Assembly: GCF_001619985.1 (NCBI RefSeq)
Contig: NW_017264196.1
Span: 620,001-684,000, forward strand
Source of the DNA: Xylona heveae TC161
Taxonomy: Eukaryota; Ascomycota; Xylonomycetes; Xylonales; Xylonaceae
DNA length: 64,000 nucleotides
Direction: 5' to 3'
A program made the position numbers and the translations under genes. This document shows positions 22,795 through 33,058 of this stretch, in pieces. The first letter of the stretch is position 1. Each line of letters starts with the position of its first letter. The notes beneath the pieces are model-generated. The model had not been told where the DNA came from and did no database searches. It saw only the letters and a program-made list of their open reading frames with translations.

Positions 22795-23621
22795 TGAAGT
22801 GAATCGCGGGGTTGTTAGTCGGGACGAAATTGGCGCGGAAAGATCATTTTTTAAGAGGAAATTGTGGTTTTCGAGGAGAAGCGCACGGTTGAGACCCTTC
22901 AAAACGACATTTTCGATATGATATAAAAATGTCCGTGTTATCTCGGTGATACGAAGGACTTATGGTTGAATGTATGGTATGATGGAGCTGGACGAGGAAC
23001 CAGGGTCATATTATTTAGACGCCGCATCATTCGCCGCCCTCGCGCCGTCGAAAGTTATCACGACTCGGTTAGGAAGAAATCCTTATCGATGGGACTAATA
23101 CGGTTAGTGATCACGTGTACCATCTTGCTCCCCTCGCTCGTCCTTCGGTCTGTCAAGCTTTACAAATCCCCTTTGTGCTGTAACGCGTTCGGATATTGCA
23201 CCCCGTCTTGTTTTGTTGCTTATTCCTAGAGATAGGAAAGCCACACGAGAGGGGAAGATAAGCAATAGAAGCGGGGAAGTGGCTCGGATAGGTCAATTTT
23301 TTTTCGTTATCTTGACGACTTATTACATCGAAGCTTATGAATTCCATATCGACTTCACAATACAGGGCTATCGACCATGGTTTGACCTTTATTACAGAGC
23401 GTATGAGATTACATTGTGATACAACGAAAACGATTGATAGAAGCCTCACTAATCATAATGCTCTCCTGTGCCGCTGTCATTCCCCTTGCCGAATCTGACA
23501 TTTCAAGACTACTGAGCGCTCAGCCGGTCTTAGTATTAATTTTGGGGTGACATCATGGACCTAACTGGGCTATTTAAGTTCCAATGCGGCTTCAGGGCCT
23601 TTTCTCTCCATAATCATCTCT
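22795..23621. other. Intergenic, leader of the NirA-like gene
   Basis: Contains the likely promoter and 5' leader of the NirA-like gene and the 3' flank of the sugar transporter, both on the minus strand. Open frames of 60-100 residues on both strands look like chance. A GATAAG (23250s) and other GATA motifs occur but are not dense. Confidence 0.5.
22899..22910 (-). promoter_or_regulatory. Three-codon uORF before the NirA-like start
   Basis: On the minus strand an ATG is followed by two codons and TGA, entirely upstream of the CDS start at 22794. If the transcript starts further upstream this is a minimal uORF that could reduce or gate translation of the regulator. The transcript start is not known from sequence alone. 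Confidence 0.4.
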
Positions 23622-25358
23622 TCAAGAGCGCACCTCATCATGGGCCGCCACAGGACCTGCCTTCTCATCTAGGAGGTCCTCCGGTCGCTCAACACCGGCG
23701 AGCCCAAGCCGCTCGTTGATTCGTTGCATTCTTGCTCTGTCAGCAGCAGCGATGCTTTCCTCGGCTGCCCCGAAATAAATGTCCAGCTCTTCGAGAGTCT
23801 TGTCTTTCGTTTCGGGAACAAGAAGCCAAACAAAAAGGCCTCCGCCGCCTGAGAATATGGCAAAGAAGATATAAGTCCCGTATTTCATCGAATCCAGCAT
23901 GTGACGTGTGGTGAGTCCGATGATGAAGTTGAACATCCAATTGGTGGATGCAACAATTGAGACACCGCGGGATCGCATAGAATTGGGGAAAATCTCTTGC
24001 GTCAGCACCCAGGCGACAGGTCCCCAAGAGTATGCGAAATTAACACAGAAGAGCCAAATGAACGCAATTGAGACCCACCCTTCAGCTTTATGACCCTTCC
24101 AATCATTTTCGTACTTCCCATCGATGCCAGCCACTACAATATGGCAACAAAACATGCCAATTGCTCCAACAATTAAAAAGCTCTTTCGTCCAAAATTGTC
24201 TAGGAAGAATACTGATGGCAGGGTGAATATAATCTGAAGGATGCCGGTGACGCCGGTTGCCAGCAAGGTGATCGTAGTTGAAGTGAAACCGAAATTGGTA
24301 AAGATCTGAGGAGCGTAATAAAGGATGGCATTTATACCCGTGAATTGTTGGAAGATCATAATCCAGCAACCAATACCGAGCCGCTTGAGCATGTTCGGGA
24401 GAAAAAGATTCTTCCATGGTGCAAGTCGACCACCCGCTCCCACAAGCTCCTGTTCAGTTTCTTCATCGAATGCGACGGCAGCCTTGATTTCAAGGTATTC
24501 GGCATGAAGTAGCGGATCTTGCCGATCGAGGCGACGAAGCTTGCAAAGGGATGCGATTGCTTCTTCGTCCCTGTGCTTCATCATCAGCCATCGAGGGGAG
24601 AAGGGCAAGAAGAACATTCCGAAGAATAATATCCAAGCTGGGATGAGCTGAAGAGCCAATGGAAGTCTCCACGAAATTGCTTTCTCTCCTTCGCAGGTGT
24701 GACCATGCGCAACATATGGTTGGAAAACCTTTTTATGGTAGACGGCGGCGGGATCGACACCAGCCGGACGACAATGGGTGCCTCCAACAAAGTGCAATCC
24801 ATAGTCAAGCCAAAAAGCAATGGTGGTTCCGATGGTGATGGACAATTGCTGCAATGAGACCAGTGATCCACGAAGTTGAGGCGGAGCTATCTCGGCCTGA
24901 TAGAGCGGAATGACCATGCTGAACATTCCAATGCCGATGCCACCGATGACACGACCCGCGAAAAGCATCGCCGGATTCTGCCCGCCAGATTGAAAGCCAG
25001 TGCCAAGTGTGAATATAAACACTGCAACCATCATGCTGTATTTTCTAGAAATTGCATCGGACAAATAGCCATTGAAAAGTGCACCTGCCCACGCACCAAG
25101 TTCGAGCGCCGAGACAAGCCATCCTTGGATAGTAGGACCGGTGAGTGACGGGAAATGCGCTTGAAAGTTCTCCATGACAAGAATTGGACCCATGACTCCT
25201 TGATCATACCCGTACATCATACATCCTAGAGATGCAAACGTACAGGTCGCAAAGACATAAGGGTTCTGGAGCATTCCCAGGATTCCATGGCGCTTTTCTG
25301 CATTCGTCCGCCCAACGACAGATTGACTGACTGCGGTCGACTTGACCAGTCCGACCAT
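23622..25358 (-). CDS. MFS sugar transporter
   Basis: An intronless gene of 578 residues from the ATG at 25358; the frame is open slightly further upstream without an ATG. It has the twelve-helix plan of the sugar porter family. Signatures are GYDQGVMGPILVMENF in TM1, GRVIGGIGIGMFSMVIPLYQ with AEIAPPQLRG after TM4, SLQQLSITIGTTIAFW, the central cytoplasmic PFSPRWLMMKHR, the IMIFQQFTGINAILYYAP helix 7 block, and the terminal PETKDKTLEELD. These are hallmarks of proton-coupled hexose or pentose uptake at the plasma membrane. The exact sugar cannot be told from sequence. It lies upstream of the NirA-like gene on the same strand, 827 bases apart, and the two are probably independent. Confidence 0.9.
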   Translation of the reverse strand: MVGLVKSTAVSQSVVGRTNAEKRHGILGMLQNPYVFATCTFASLGCMMYGYDQGVMGPILVMENFQAHFPSLTGPTIQGWLVSALELGAWAGALFNGYLSDAISRKYSMMVAVFIFTLGTGFQSGGQNPAMLFAGRVIGGIGIGMFSMVIPLYQAEIAPPQLRGSLVSLQQLSITIGTTIAFWLDYGLHFVGGTHCRPAGVDPAAVYHKKVFQPYVAHGHTCEGEKAISWRLPLALQLIPAWILFFGMFFLPFSPRWLMMKHRDEEAIASLCKLRRLDRQDPLLHAEYLEIKAAVAFDEETEQELVGAGGRLAPWKNLFLPNMLKRLGIGCWIMIFQQFTGINAILYYAPQIFTNFGFTSTTITLLATGVTGILQIIFTLPSVFFLDNFGRKSFLIVGAIGMFCCHIVVAGIDGKYENDWKGHKAEGWVSIAFIWLFCVNFAYSWGPVAWVLTQEIFPNSMRSRGVSIVASTNWMFNFIIGLTTRHMLDSMKYGTYIFFAIFSGGGGLFVWLLVPETKDKTLEELDIYFGAAEESIAAADRARMQRINERLGLAGVERPEDLLDEKAGPVAAHDEVRS

Positions 25359-27784
25359 GGTGATAGGGATACAAGTGCCCGGCAAGAATATCGAAGAAAG
25401 AGATAAGAAATGTCGACAATAACAACGCTCATCACAAGTAAGAAGAAACAGACATTCCCATTTTTCAGGTCTTGCCCAGGATTTTGTAAGCTACGGCCAT
25501 CTCCTCCCCGCTTCACCCATGAAGCCCCCTAATCCGAATTAAATCAAAGCATGCAGTGTTGTGACGGAAAAATCAGTCACGTTGTCACACCCTGAAGCTC
25601 TAACCCCGCATTTTGCAGTCTAGCAATGCTTATTTTGGGGAGAGTGGTCGCTGATTCTCGAAAGGTTTGCAGAATCCCTGCTATGATTAGGATAATGTGA
25701 AATTAGTGGATAAGCACGGAGGAACAGTTGGCACGTAATGCTTGTTGCGTGTTTGTCCCAAATTCGCGCATCATCTGGGTCGGTCCGAGCTTTGAATGAT
25801 TCCATTCGGATTGGACATTGAAACAGGTCAGACGCTCGATGCAACCCGAAAGATTGCTTTATCATATCTGACGAATAGTTGGCTCTATTCCAGGCAATCA
25901 TGTTGTCTTCCTGACAAGTCTTGTGCAATGTAAGCTAGGATTGGAGCCATCAGTGATTCGTATCAAAGAGCATATTAGCCGCTTGGTTGCGGCCGTGCCG
26001 CGATATGCCCAAAACCGATAGACTGGCAGCGAGTAAGCCATCAAGCCACCATATGGCACCCCTGACGGCCGGATGCTTGACTTTCCGTGCCAACATGGCT
26101 GGACGCAGTCATTGATGAATAAGACGATGCGGATAGTGACAATGGTAACCCACCAAATGAGGTTGCGCAATCGCGGTCCAATTGCCTTACCAAGATCAAA
26201 CAGGAGCGATGAGATGACCAATCGCACAGATCTTAGTTGAATATGAGACTGGCGAGTTGTGAAAGCGTACTAGAAGCACCGGAACACAAGGGTACCGGGG
26301 AGACCGTACGAGGCCTTTTTGAAATCATAAGGCAGCGCATTGATGTGCTTTGTGCGTTTGAAATTGGGGCATTGTACAGCCGGGAGGGCCCAAAGGAGTA
26401 GGTAATGCAACAAGTTTTGCGCTTGCTTGCTTAACCATGTGCGAGTCCAGGAGAGGCCGGCTTTGGTGGTCAGATGCTCGAGAAGCGCCCAATAAAGGAC
26501 CAAACATTGATCACAAAATGAAGACGGCATCGCATCGCATCCTTGCAAGAGAAGCTTGACGACCCCGCAATCACAGGCTAGTCGCCACTTGATGCCTGTT
26601 AATATCATCTCGTGCAAGTGCGTCTCGTTTCTGCTGGACTGACATCCTGAAATCGGCGAGCTGTACGAACTCGAGTATTATGCACCAGCCAGGATGATGG
26701 TGACTTCTTCTTCGCTGCCGTCAGAAAGCACCATGTGTGACCTTAAACCCACCCAATCAGGTTCGTCATTACGGGAAACCCATCAGTGAACGTTGTTTGG
26801 GGGCTGAATTTGCCGAAGAGCAGAGCGGGAGTGGTGGCAGGTGGTGGAGTCTGGTAGTGGCGTGCGGAGGCGTGTTGCAAAGCTTAGCCTCGGGGTTTAG
26901 CTACCAATCTAAACCATTTCTGGCACGCATTATCCGCAGATCCGACCCGAGACCTTACCTAAAGTCCTCGTATGAATGACTTGAGCCAGTTAAACCTGGT
27001 TGTCACTAAACCGTCCACTTAGTTAAAGTTACGCGGGGTTGTATCACATTTTGGGGCTAAGGCATGTCACCAGAGATGTAACCCGACTTGTGAGGCTCTA
27101 CACTCGTTTCTACGACTTTAGATGGATGTGACAAGAAGATGGATCAAAAGCGTCAATAGAAACCAACGCAATCGGCGCTAGACCCAGCATGCTTGTTCGA
27201 ATGCACCTTCGGAAGTCAATATAGATATACTATTATTATATGGCTGTATAAGCCAGATAGCCCTATTTAAAGAGAGGGCCAGACGCTCATCAGAGGAAAG
27301 CCCAACCAGAGATATAATTATGACGATGACGATGAGAGAAAGAAATATGTAAGCCGTAGAAATAAACGGCGACGAAATCGAATGGAAATAATGCATGCTA
27401 GTGAGCAATGAAACCAAATCCAAGCCGAAGAACGGGTGTAGATTCTGCCCCCATGGAACGGACAGAAAAAGAACTTGAGAAATAAGACGTAGCCGACCAT
27501 TTTGACCGAAAGGGGTCAAATGNNNNNNNNNNNNNNNNNNNNNNNNNNNNNNNNNNNGAAAAGGATAAAAAAAAATAAATAAATCGGGAAAATATCACGA
27601 GCAAAAATGATCAAAACCCATTCCAAATTTCCCGGCTTATGCGTCCTTTAGCCCATGGGGTCACACCTGGATGTATGAAGTTTAGGCCAATTTTCAGCAG
27701 TCTTCCCACCAGTACCCGACGACATCATTGAGTACGAGCCAACCAACGCCAGTTTAATCTTGTAGGATAATGTTTAACATTGTA
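25359..27784. other. 2.4 kb region without genes, contains the assembly gap
   Basis: Upstream of the sugar transporter and downstream of the membrane-protein gene. Open frames up to about 115 residues occur on the minus strand (25620-26617) but lack ATG-led, domain-like or splice-extended structure. I cannot find terminal repeats or transposase-like remains. A run of Ns sits at its right end, so a short element could be hidden there. Confidence 0.5.
27523..27557. other. Assembly gap (35 N)
   Basis: Thirty-five consecutive Ns, so real gap size is unknown or was estimated at assembly. The right flank is A-rich low-complexity sequence, a common cause of local assembly failure. Confidence 0.99.
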
Positions 27785-29768
27785 TCATCCACTTTTTTCC
27801 TCTCGAAAAGCAAGTGTGTCGAAACTTTGTCTGGGACTGACATCGACGACGGAACTAGCTCGAGTCTCCTGTGCCTCGCTCATGGCGTATTGAAAGCCGT
27901 CGACAACCGGGTTAGAGCCATCGTTGTCATCATAAGCTGGAGGTTCAGAGCAGCCATCGTCGCTTCGGTAGCTAGGAAGGCTATCTGTCCGGACAAGGCC
28001 ACGAGGGGATGCTCGGCCTTCTTCGGCTTGAACCATTGAATGAACGACCTCGTGCGTATTTTGAAGCTGTGCTATCTCAGCCTGCATAGCAGCTTCGAGA
28101 AGCGCCTCCTGAGAAACGACAAGTGCTCTCTTCTCTTCATAATCAAGTGGTCGGGGACCACCGCGACTGTACCACCACTCGCGCCATGCTTGTCTGCGGG
28201 CTGCGCGGCGATACTGCCGTGCCGCTCTTCGTTCCTCCCGGCGCTGGCGACGACCTTTGCTGCAACACGATTTCCCACAGCATTTACGGAGGAAGAAAAC
28301 AATACAGCCGAGGCCTATAGCGGACGCAAAGATTTGCAAGCCTAGTATGACTCCGCGGAATGGGCCATGATGACCTTCTCCTCCAAAATGCGGTCTGTAC
28401 TTGCGGTGGGAAGGGAAATGGCCACCCTCATCATCGTGCCAAGGGCCGCCAGCGAACTTCGGTGGCCTATTATCCTCGAAATGGGGGGGATATTCGCCAT
28501 CGTGCGAATCGGGAGGCAGGCCATGAGGCGGAGGCGGAGGGAAAGGACCTTCATGCGGGTGATCGCGATGTGGTGTATCAGGTGGATGACGATGGTATGC
28601 TTGGTCCGTTCTATTGCCATGGCATGACGGACGTGCCCCAGCCTGACCTCTTGGGCCCCAAGACCAGATTGAGGTTCCAGAGATTTCGGGGTTCGACAAT
28701 TCTGTGTTTGACATTGGTCGGATCCTGAATGAGATGATCTTCACTGCGCCATGCACTTGATGCAACATGGCAGATGCAATGCACTTGATATTGTTGCATT
28801 GCTTGATCTCTTCTCGCAGAGATTTGAGTTCTTGCCTCATCTGCGCGCGAACTGCGTCTTCCTTGGATTTAATCATGTGCTTGAGCTTCCGCGCTTGGTG
28901 CTTCAAAAGTCTAATTTCTTCGAGTTGCTCTTCAATTGAGAGAGATTCATGGTCCCCCTCAGTCGTGTTTCCAACGCCATCAGGAGACCAAAATGAATCA
29001 GGTGTAGATGAAAGCCATTGGGAAAGGTCTTGAGTTGATTCGGAGGGGTCCAAAGAGAGACGAAGCAATTCTGCATGAGGATTCTGTTTGAAGAGAATAC
29101 TAAAACCGAGTGGCTCCGAGAGCCCTTGAAGTTTTGTTCCATCAATCTCCTGAACAGTAAGAGAGAGTACTTGGGCTGGGCTTTTGTCATGGTCGAAGCT
29201 GTCGTCATCAGTAGCGTTGGAGAGGCAAGAGACATGCCACTCCGCTGCAAGTTCGCCAAAGTTCGATTGGGCGTCATCAGCTGGCGTAATCACTCCTTTT
29301 CCGGAAGCGCTGACCCCTTCCCAATCCAATGCCAAGACTCTGTTGTTGATGGTGATGTTGCTCACCCCGCAACCACGCTCGGCCGGAAAGGCTTGAAGAT
29401 CGAAGAGCTACTATGCATGAGTATAACAATAATTGGGAACAACGACGTCACTTGAAAGATCAAAAGAGAAAATGCAGGGGAATTTCATACAAGCTTAGCA
29501 TCATTTTCATCTTCCAAACAACTATTACAGTTGAGCTGAATCTGCGCATGGGCGTGACTCCCGTCTAGATCCCATTAGTTGTCATATCTAAGCTAAAAAT
29601 GATCGAGGACAAGAAATAAAAAAATTTTTATGTACCGTAAAAAGTTACGGGTGACTCTACATCTGGGACTTTGCCATTGGTAAGGTCGGGCGATAATCGC
29701 TCAGGAATTGCCAAGGCCGAAACAACGACCGGCGCCAGAAAAGCTGTTGCCTTGTAAAAGGCCCGCAT
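27785..29768 (-). CDS. Unknown single-pass membrane protein, Cys/Arg-rich tail with PPAY
   Basis: Exon 1, 29768-29649, encodes a clear signal peptide (MRAFYKATAFLAPVVVSALA). The main exon is 29407-27785 in the preferred model (phase 0, 580 residues). The alternative join is donor 29632 to acceptor 29391, phase 1. The intron is unusually long (about 240 nt), so this junction is uncertain. The outer part has a coiled-coil-like stretch (LEEIRLLKHQARKLKHMIKS, then EIKQCNN), followed by a His/Pro-rich region. One TM helix (GVILGLQIFASAIGLGCIVF, about 392-412) is followed by KCCGKSCC, a likely palmitoylation cluster, and a very Arg-rich segment. The tail has PPAY, a possible WW-domain ligand for Rsp5-type ubiquitin ligases. 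I do not recognise the family. It may be a cell-surface sensor or cargo receptor, but that is only inference. Confidence 0.7.
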
Positions 29769-30498
29769 GTTTGTGGATCCCAAGGCAGCCTCTTGAGAAG
29801 GTGAGAATAATTGCCACGATGAAAGAGAAAAGAAAAAACCGTGAGAAAGAGCAAAACCCCCAATCTGAGGAGGCTGATGCCTAGAATTGGGGAAGTGAAG
29901 CTTATCTGGTCACTGGGACATACGCGTCAGCCTAGCTGACAGGGGCTGCGGGGTGAATCCGTCGGCATTTGGTTGCACAGCCTACCCGCTCGTCGCCGTC
30001 GACCCGTCCCCGTCCGAGAATCCCAAGCAACGTGGCTTTTGAACATTATCATTTCTGATCATATCTTTTGATATGTAAGATAAGTTATGAAGAGGAGAAA
30101 CCCTAACGTATGATCGACCCGGTTTTTAGCCCATCGCTTGCTCTATGGTCTGTATAACATCATCATTACACATTGCATTACAGTGAATATTCAGCCTTAT
30201 GATTCCACGCGAGAAGAGAAATAAGCAACGTATAATTATTGGAAATTAGGGGGGGAAAAAACCCTCAATAATAAATATAACATACATTTTTTAAAATAAT
30301 TAAATAGCTAATCTTCAAGAATATAGTTGGATCTGCTTGATTTTATTTTGCTGCAATCATATTAAACTACGCGTCAGAGCCTAGACCTCGGCTTAACTGA
30401 GGTCAGAGACCCTGGCGTCCGACGATATTGATCACGTGATTGATACCCCAACTTTCCACGTCCCCATTGTCAACAAACTGTCTCTGCAACTCAATGAC
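29769..30498. other. Divergent intergenic region, AT-rich centre
   Basis: Lies between the membrane-protein gene and the PPR gene. The stretch at about 30170-30350 is AT-rich. It should contain both promoters. No gene is seen. Confidence 0.5.
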
Positions 30499-32410
30499 AT
30501 GCCTGTGACAAAAATTGCCATTGATGGGCTGTGGCACTGCCTTTGCCCTTCTATAGAAGCGGCTGGGGCTTTGAGATCTTCTTTTGGCCGCGTACCATCT
30601 CGTCGCGCTCTCTTGAGACGGTCCTCCTCCATTCCCTTCCCCCGCAATGCTCCCCACACTCAGCGGCGCTTGTTCAGCAGGACAATACGCAACCCAGAAC
30701 AGGCCTCTGCTAGTAGTACTTTCAATGTCTCATCATACGAGCAGAACTCAGTCGATCAATCAACAGTTTTATCTGGGGAGTCTCTTGCTTCTGAATCGAC
30801 AGAGCATCTCTACGAAGTGCTTCGCTCTGCCGCCGCACAAGGACAATATGAACGAGTGTTGGAGCTGGTCAATTACCTCGTGAAGCATCGGCACGAGGAG
30901 CCAAATCTACGACTTTATTCTGCACTACTTTTAGCCAACGTGGATCCAAACCATGGCATAGCTACTCGTATAACAGCAATACTCGACGAAATGAGCCGAG
31001 AAAGAATCGGCGCGGACTCGGGTTTCTACCACGCTGCTTTAAAGGTAAAATACTATCGCCATTGAAAATTACAATCTTCTGCAATTGAATTGTTTCTCAA
31101 ACTTAATTCACATAGGTGCTTTCCATTCATCCTGATCATCTCCTTCGTCAGAGAGTACTGCAGGAAATGCGCCAGCGTTGGTTCGTCATTACTGTCGACG
31201 GGCGGCACGACATCGCGGCGGGTCTTTTTCGTGAGCGGCAGATTGAACTTGCCTTGAACTATCTCGATTCAATGCGACAAGAAGGCATCAAGGTGCATGG
31301 CTGGCTCTACGATTTGGCCATGTATATCCTCTGCGATATGCAAGAGTTTGACCAAGCTTTGAAATTCATCCAGGCACGCGTTGCCGCCAAAGATATTGAC
31401 ATTTCTTCCCATACGTGGTACTATCTGCTTGATACAGCTAGTAGTTACTATCACGTAAGCTAGCCCTCTGTCTTCCTTTTTCCTTTTTCCCTTTTTTTCA
31501 TCATTTCATACAATCGATACTAAACCGCCCGCAGTACGACGCCACACAATACGTCTGGAAATGGCGTGTTGAGACACTACACATCAATCCTCCCTCCGGC
31601 GTGTGCATCAACGCTCTCGCAACCGCAGCACGCCATGGCGACGCCGAACTTGCCACGGACGTATTCCGCGTCCTAGGCAACCGCTCTACGCACTTTGAAC
31701 TACACCACTACGAAGCTTTACTAGAAGCCTACGCTCGATCCGGGGACCTGGAAACCTCCTTCAAGATTCTCTGCATCATGAAGACAGCCAAAGCCGAGCC
31801 CGAAGAAGCCAGCACGCGACCCATCTTCGAGTACTTGTGCGAACATCCCCCCGATGAACTCGATCATGCTCTGAACATTCTGACGGCCCTGCACGCCGAG
31901 AGACGCATCATCCCAACTCCAGCATATAACGTGATTATCGAAGCATACATCCACCATGGCGACCTAGCAGGGGCAGTGGAACGGTACAAGCGACTACATA
32001 CCCTCTGTGCTGCCGGCCCGTCCACTGCCACGTTTAATATCCTCTTGCGCGGATGCAGAGACGCCGGGCGCAAAGACGTGGCCATGTTCCTCGCGTCTGA
32101 AATGCTCGCGATGAAAATTCGGCCAGATGCGTTGACGTACGATCGGCTGATCCTCGTGTGTCTGATGCAAATGGACTTTGAAGACGCGTTCAAGTACTTG
32201 CAGGAAATGAAAATCCATGGTTGGAAACCACGCCAGGGCACCCTTGTCGCCGTGGTCAAGAAATGCGTTGCCGTCTCGGATCCGCGGGCTTGGTCCTTGC
32301 TGGAAGAAATGGCGGCGACTGGGTTCGACACAGTCTCGTTGGAGAAATGGGTCACGGCGAATTGGATGGATTATTCAAGTCCGAAGAAGGGCGCAGTGTC
32401 TGGGAAATGA
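30499..32410 (+). CDS. Mitochondrial pentatricopeptide-repeat protein
   Basis: Three exons: 30499-31044, 31116-31454 and 31535-32410, with phase-0 introns of 71 and 80 nt; 586 residues. The start MPVTKIAIDGLWHCLCPS is followed by an Arg/Ser-rich presequence-like region (RRALLRRSSSIPF, TQRRLFSRTIRN), pointing to mitochondria. From about residue 120 onward the protein is built of helix pairs of about 35 residues. Clear PPR-type units are ELHHYEALLEAYARSGDLET, TPAYNVIIEAYIHHGDLAGA, STATFNILLRGCRDAGRKDV and DALTYDRLILVCLMQMDFED. PPR proteins bind organellar RNA in a sequence-specific way and control its processing, stability or translation. The target transcript here cannot be read from sequence alone. 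Confidence 0.87.
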
Positions 32411-33057
32411 TTGCACGGGGCGGTGGAAGGGGCTTTCTGCGCCGTTATATCATTGCTCGACGCTGATTCATCATTTCTCCGTACTGGATTATCATTGCCG
32501 ACACTGGTATATACACATTTTACTTGAAACACGTATTCTGCAATATTCTGCATTATTGGGCAGCGCTTGAAGCACGGCTACCTGCTATCCTCGTAAAGTG
32601 AAATCCAGCGCCAAAATTCCGACCAATATAACCAGCATAAAAATGCTCCTAGTGCAGGTGTAAGATCCTCCCAGACCGCTGGCTTCTCCTTGCCGGCTTG
32701 CGTAGGAATAAGAAGAAGAGGAAAAAAGTTAATCCAAAATCAAAATAATACATGAAAGGAATCGGAAATCCTATACATGATGAAACTGTTCGAACCTTGT
32801 CCGATTCAATCGCCGTAAACCACCGCCTTTCCTTGGAGGGTGAGAAGTATTCATTCCACAATATCCATCCAGAAAAATAATCATCCGCCAACAAAAAAAG
32901 GGCAAGGGGAAACAAATAAGATAGAAAATATCAGAACAAGAATAAAAAATAAGAATCAGTAATAAGAACAAAAAGAACAAAAAATAAGAATGAATAATAA
33001 GAATAAATAAGAATAACAAAAAGGACAAATAATAAGAAAAAATAAAGAATAAAGAAA
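32411..33057. other. Convergent 3' region with A-rich repeat
   Basis: Convergent spacer between the PPR and permease genes. Its right third is an A-rich low-complexity tract made of AATAAGA-like units, listed separately. No gene is seen. Confidence 0.6.
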
Positions 33058-33058
33058 T
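32930..33058. repeat. A-rich AATAAGA-like low-complexity tract
   Basis: Imperfect copies of AATAAGA, AATAA and AACAAAAAG run right up to the stop codon of the permease gene. On the minus strand this is a T-rich 3' UTR. It is simple-sequence expansion, not a coding repeat. Confidence 0.85.

Noticed and set aside
25620-26617. Three overlapping minus-strand frames of about 100-115 residues
   Set aside because: No recognisable domain or transposase-like motif, and no terminal repeats found nearby.
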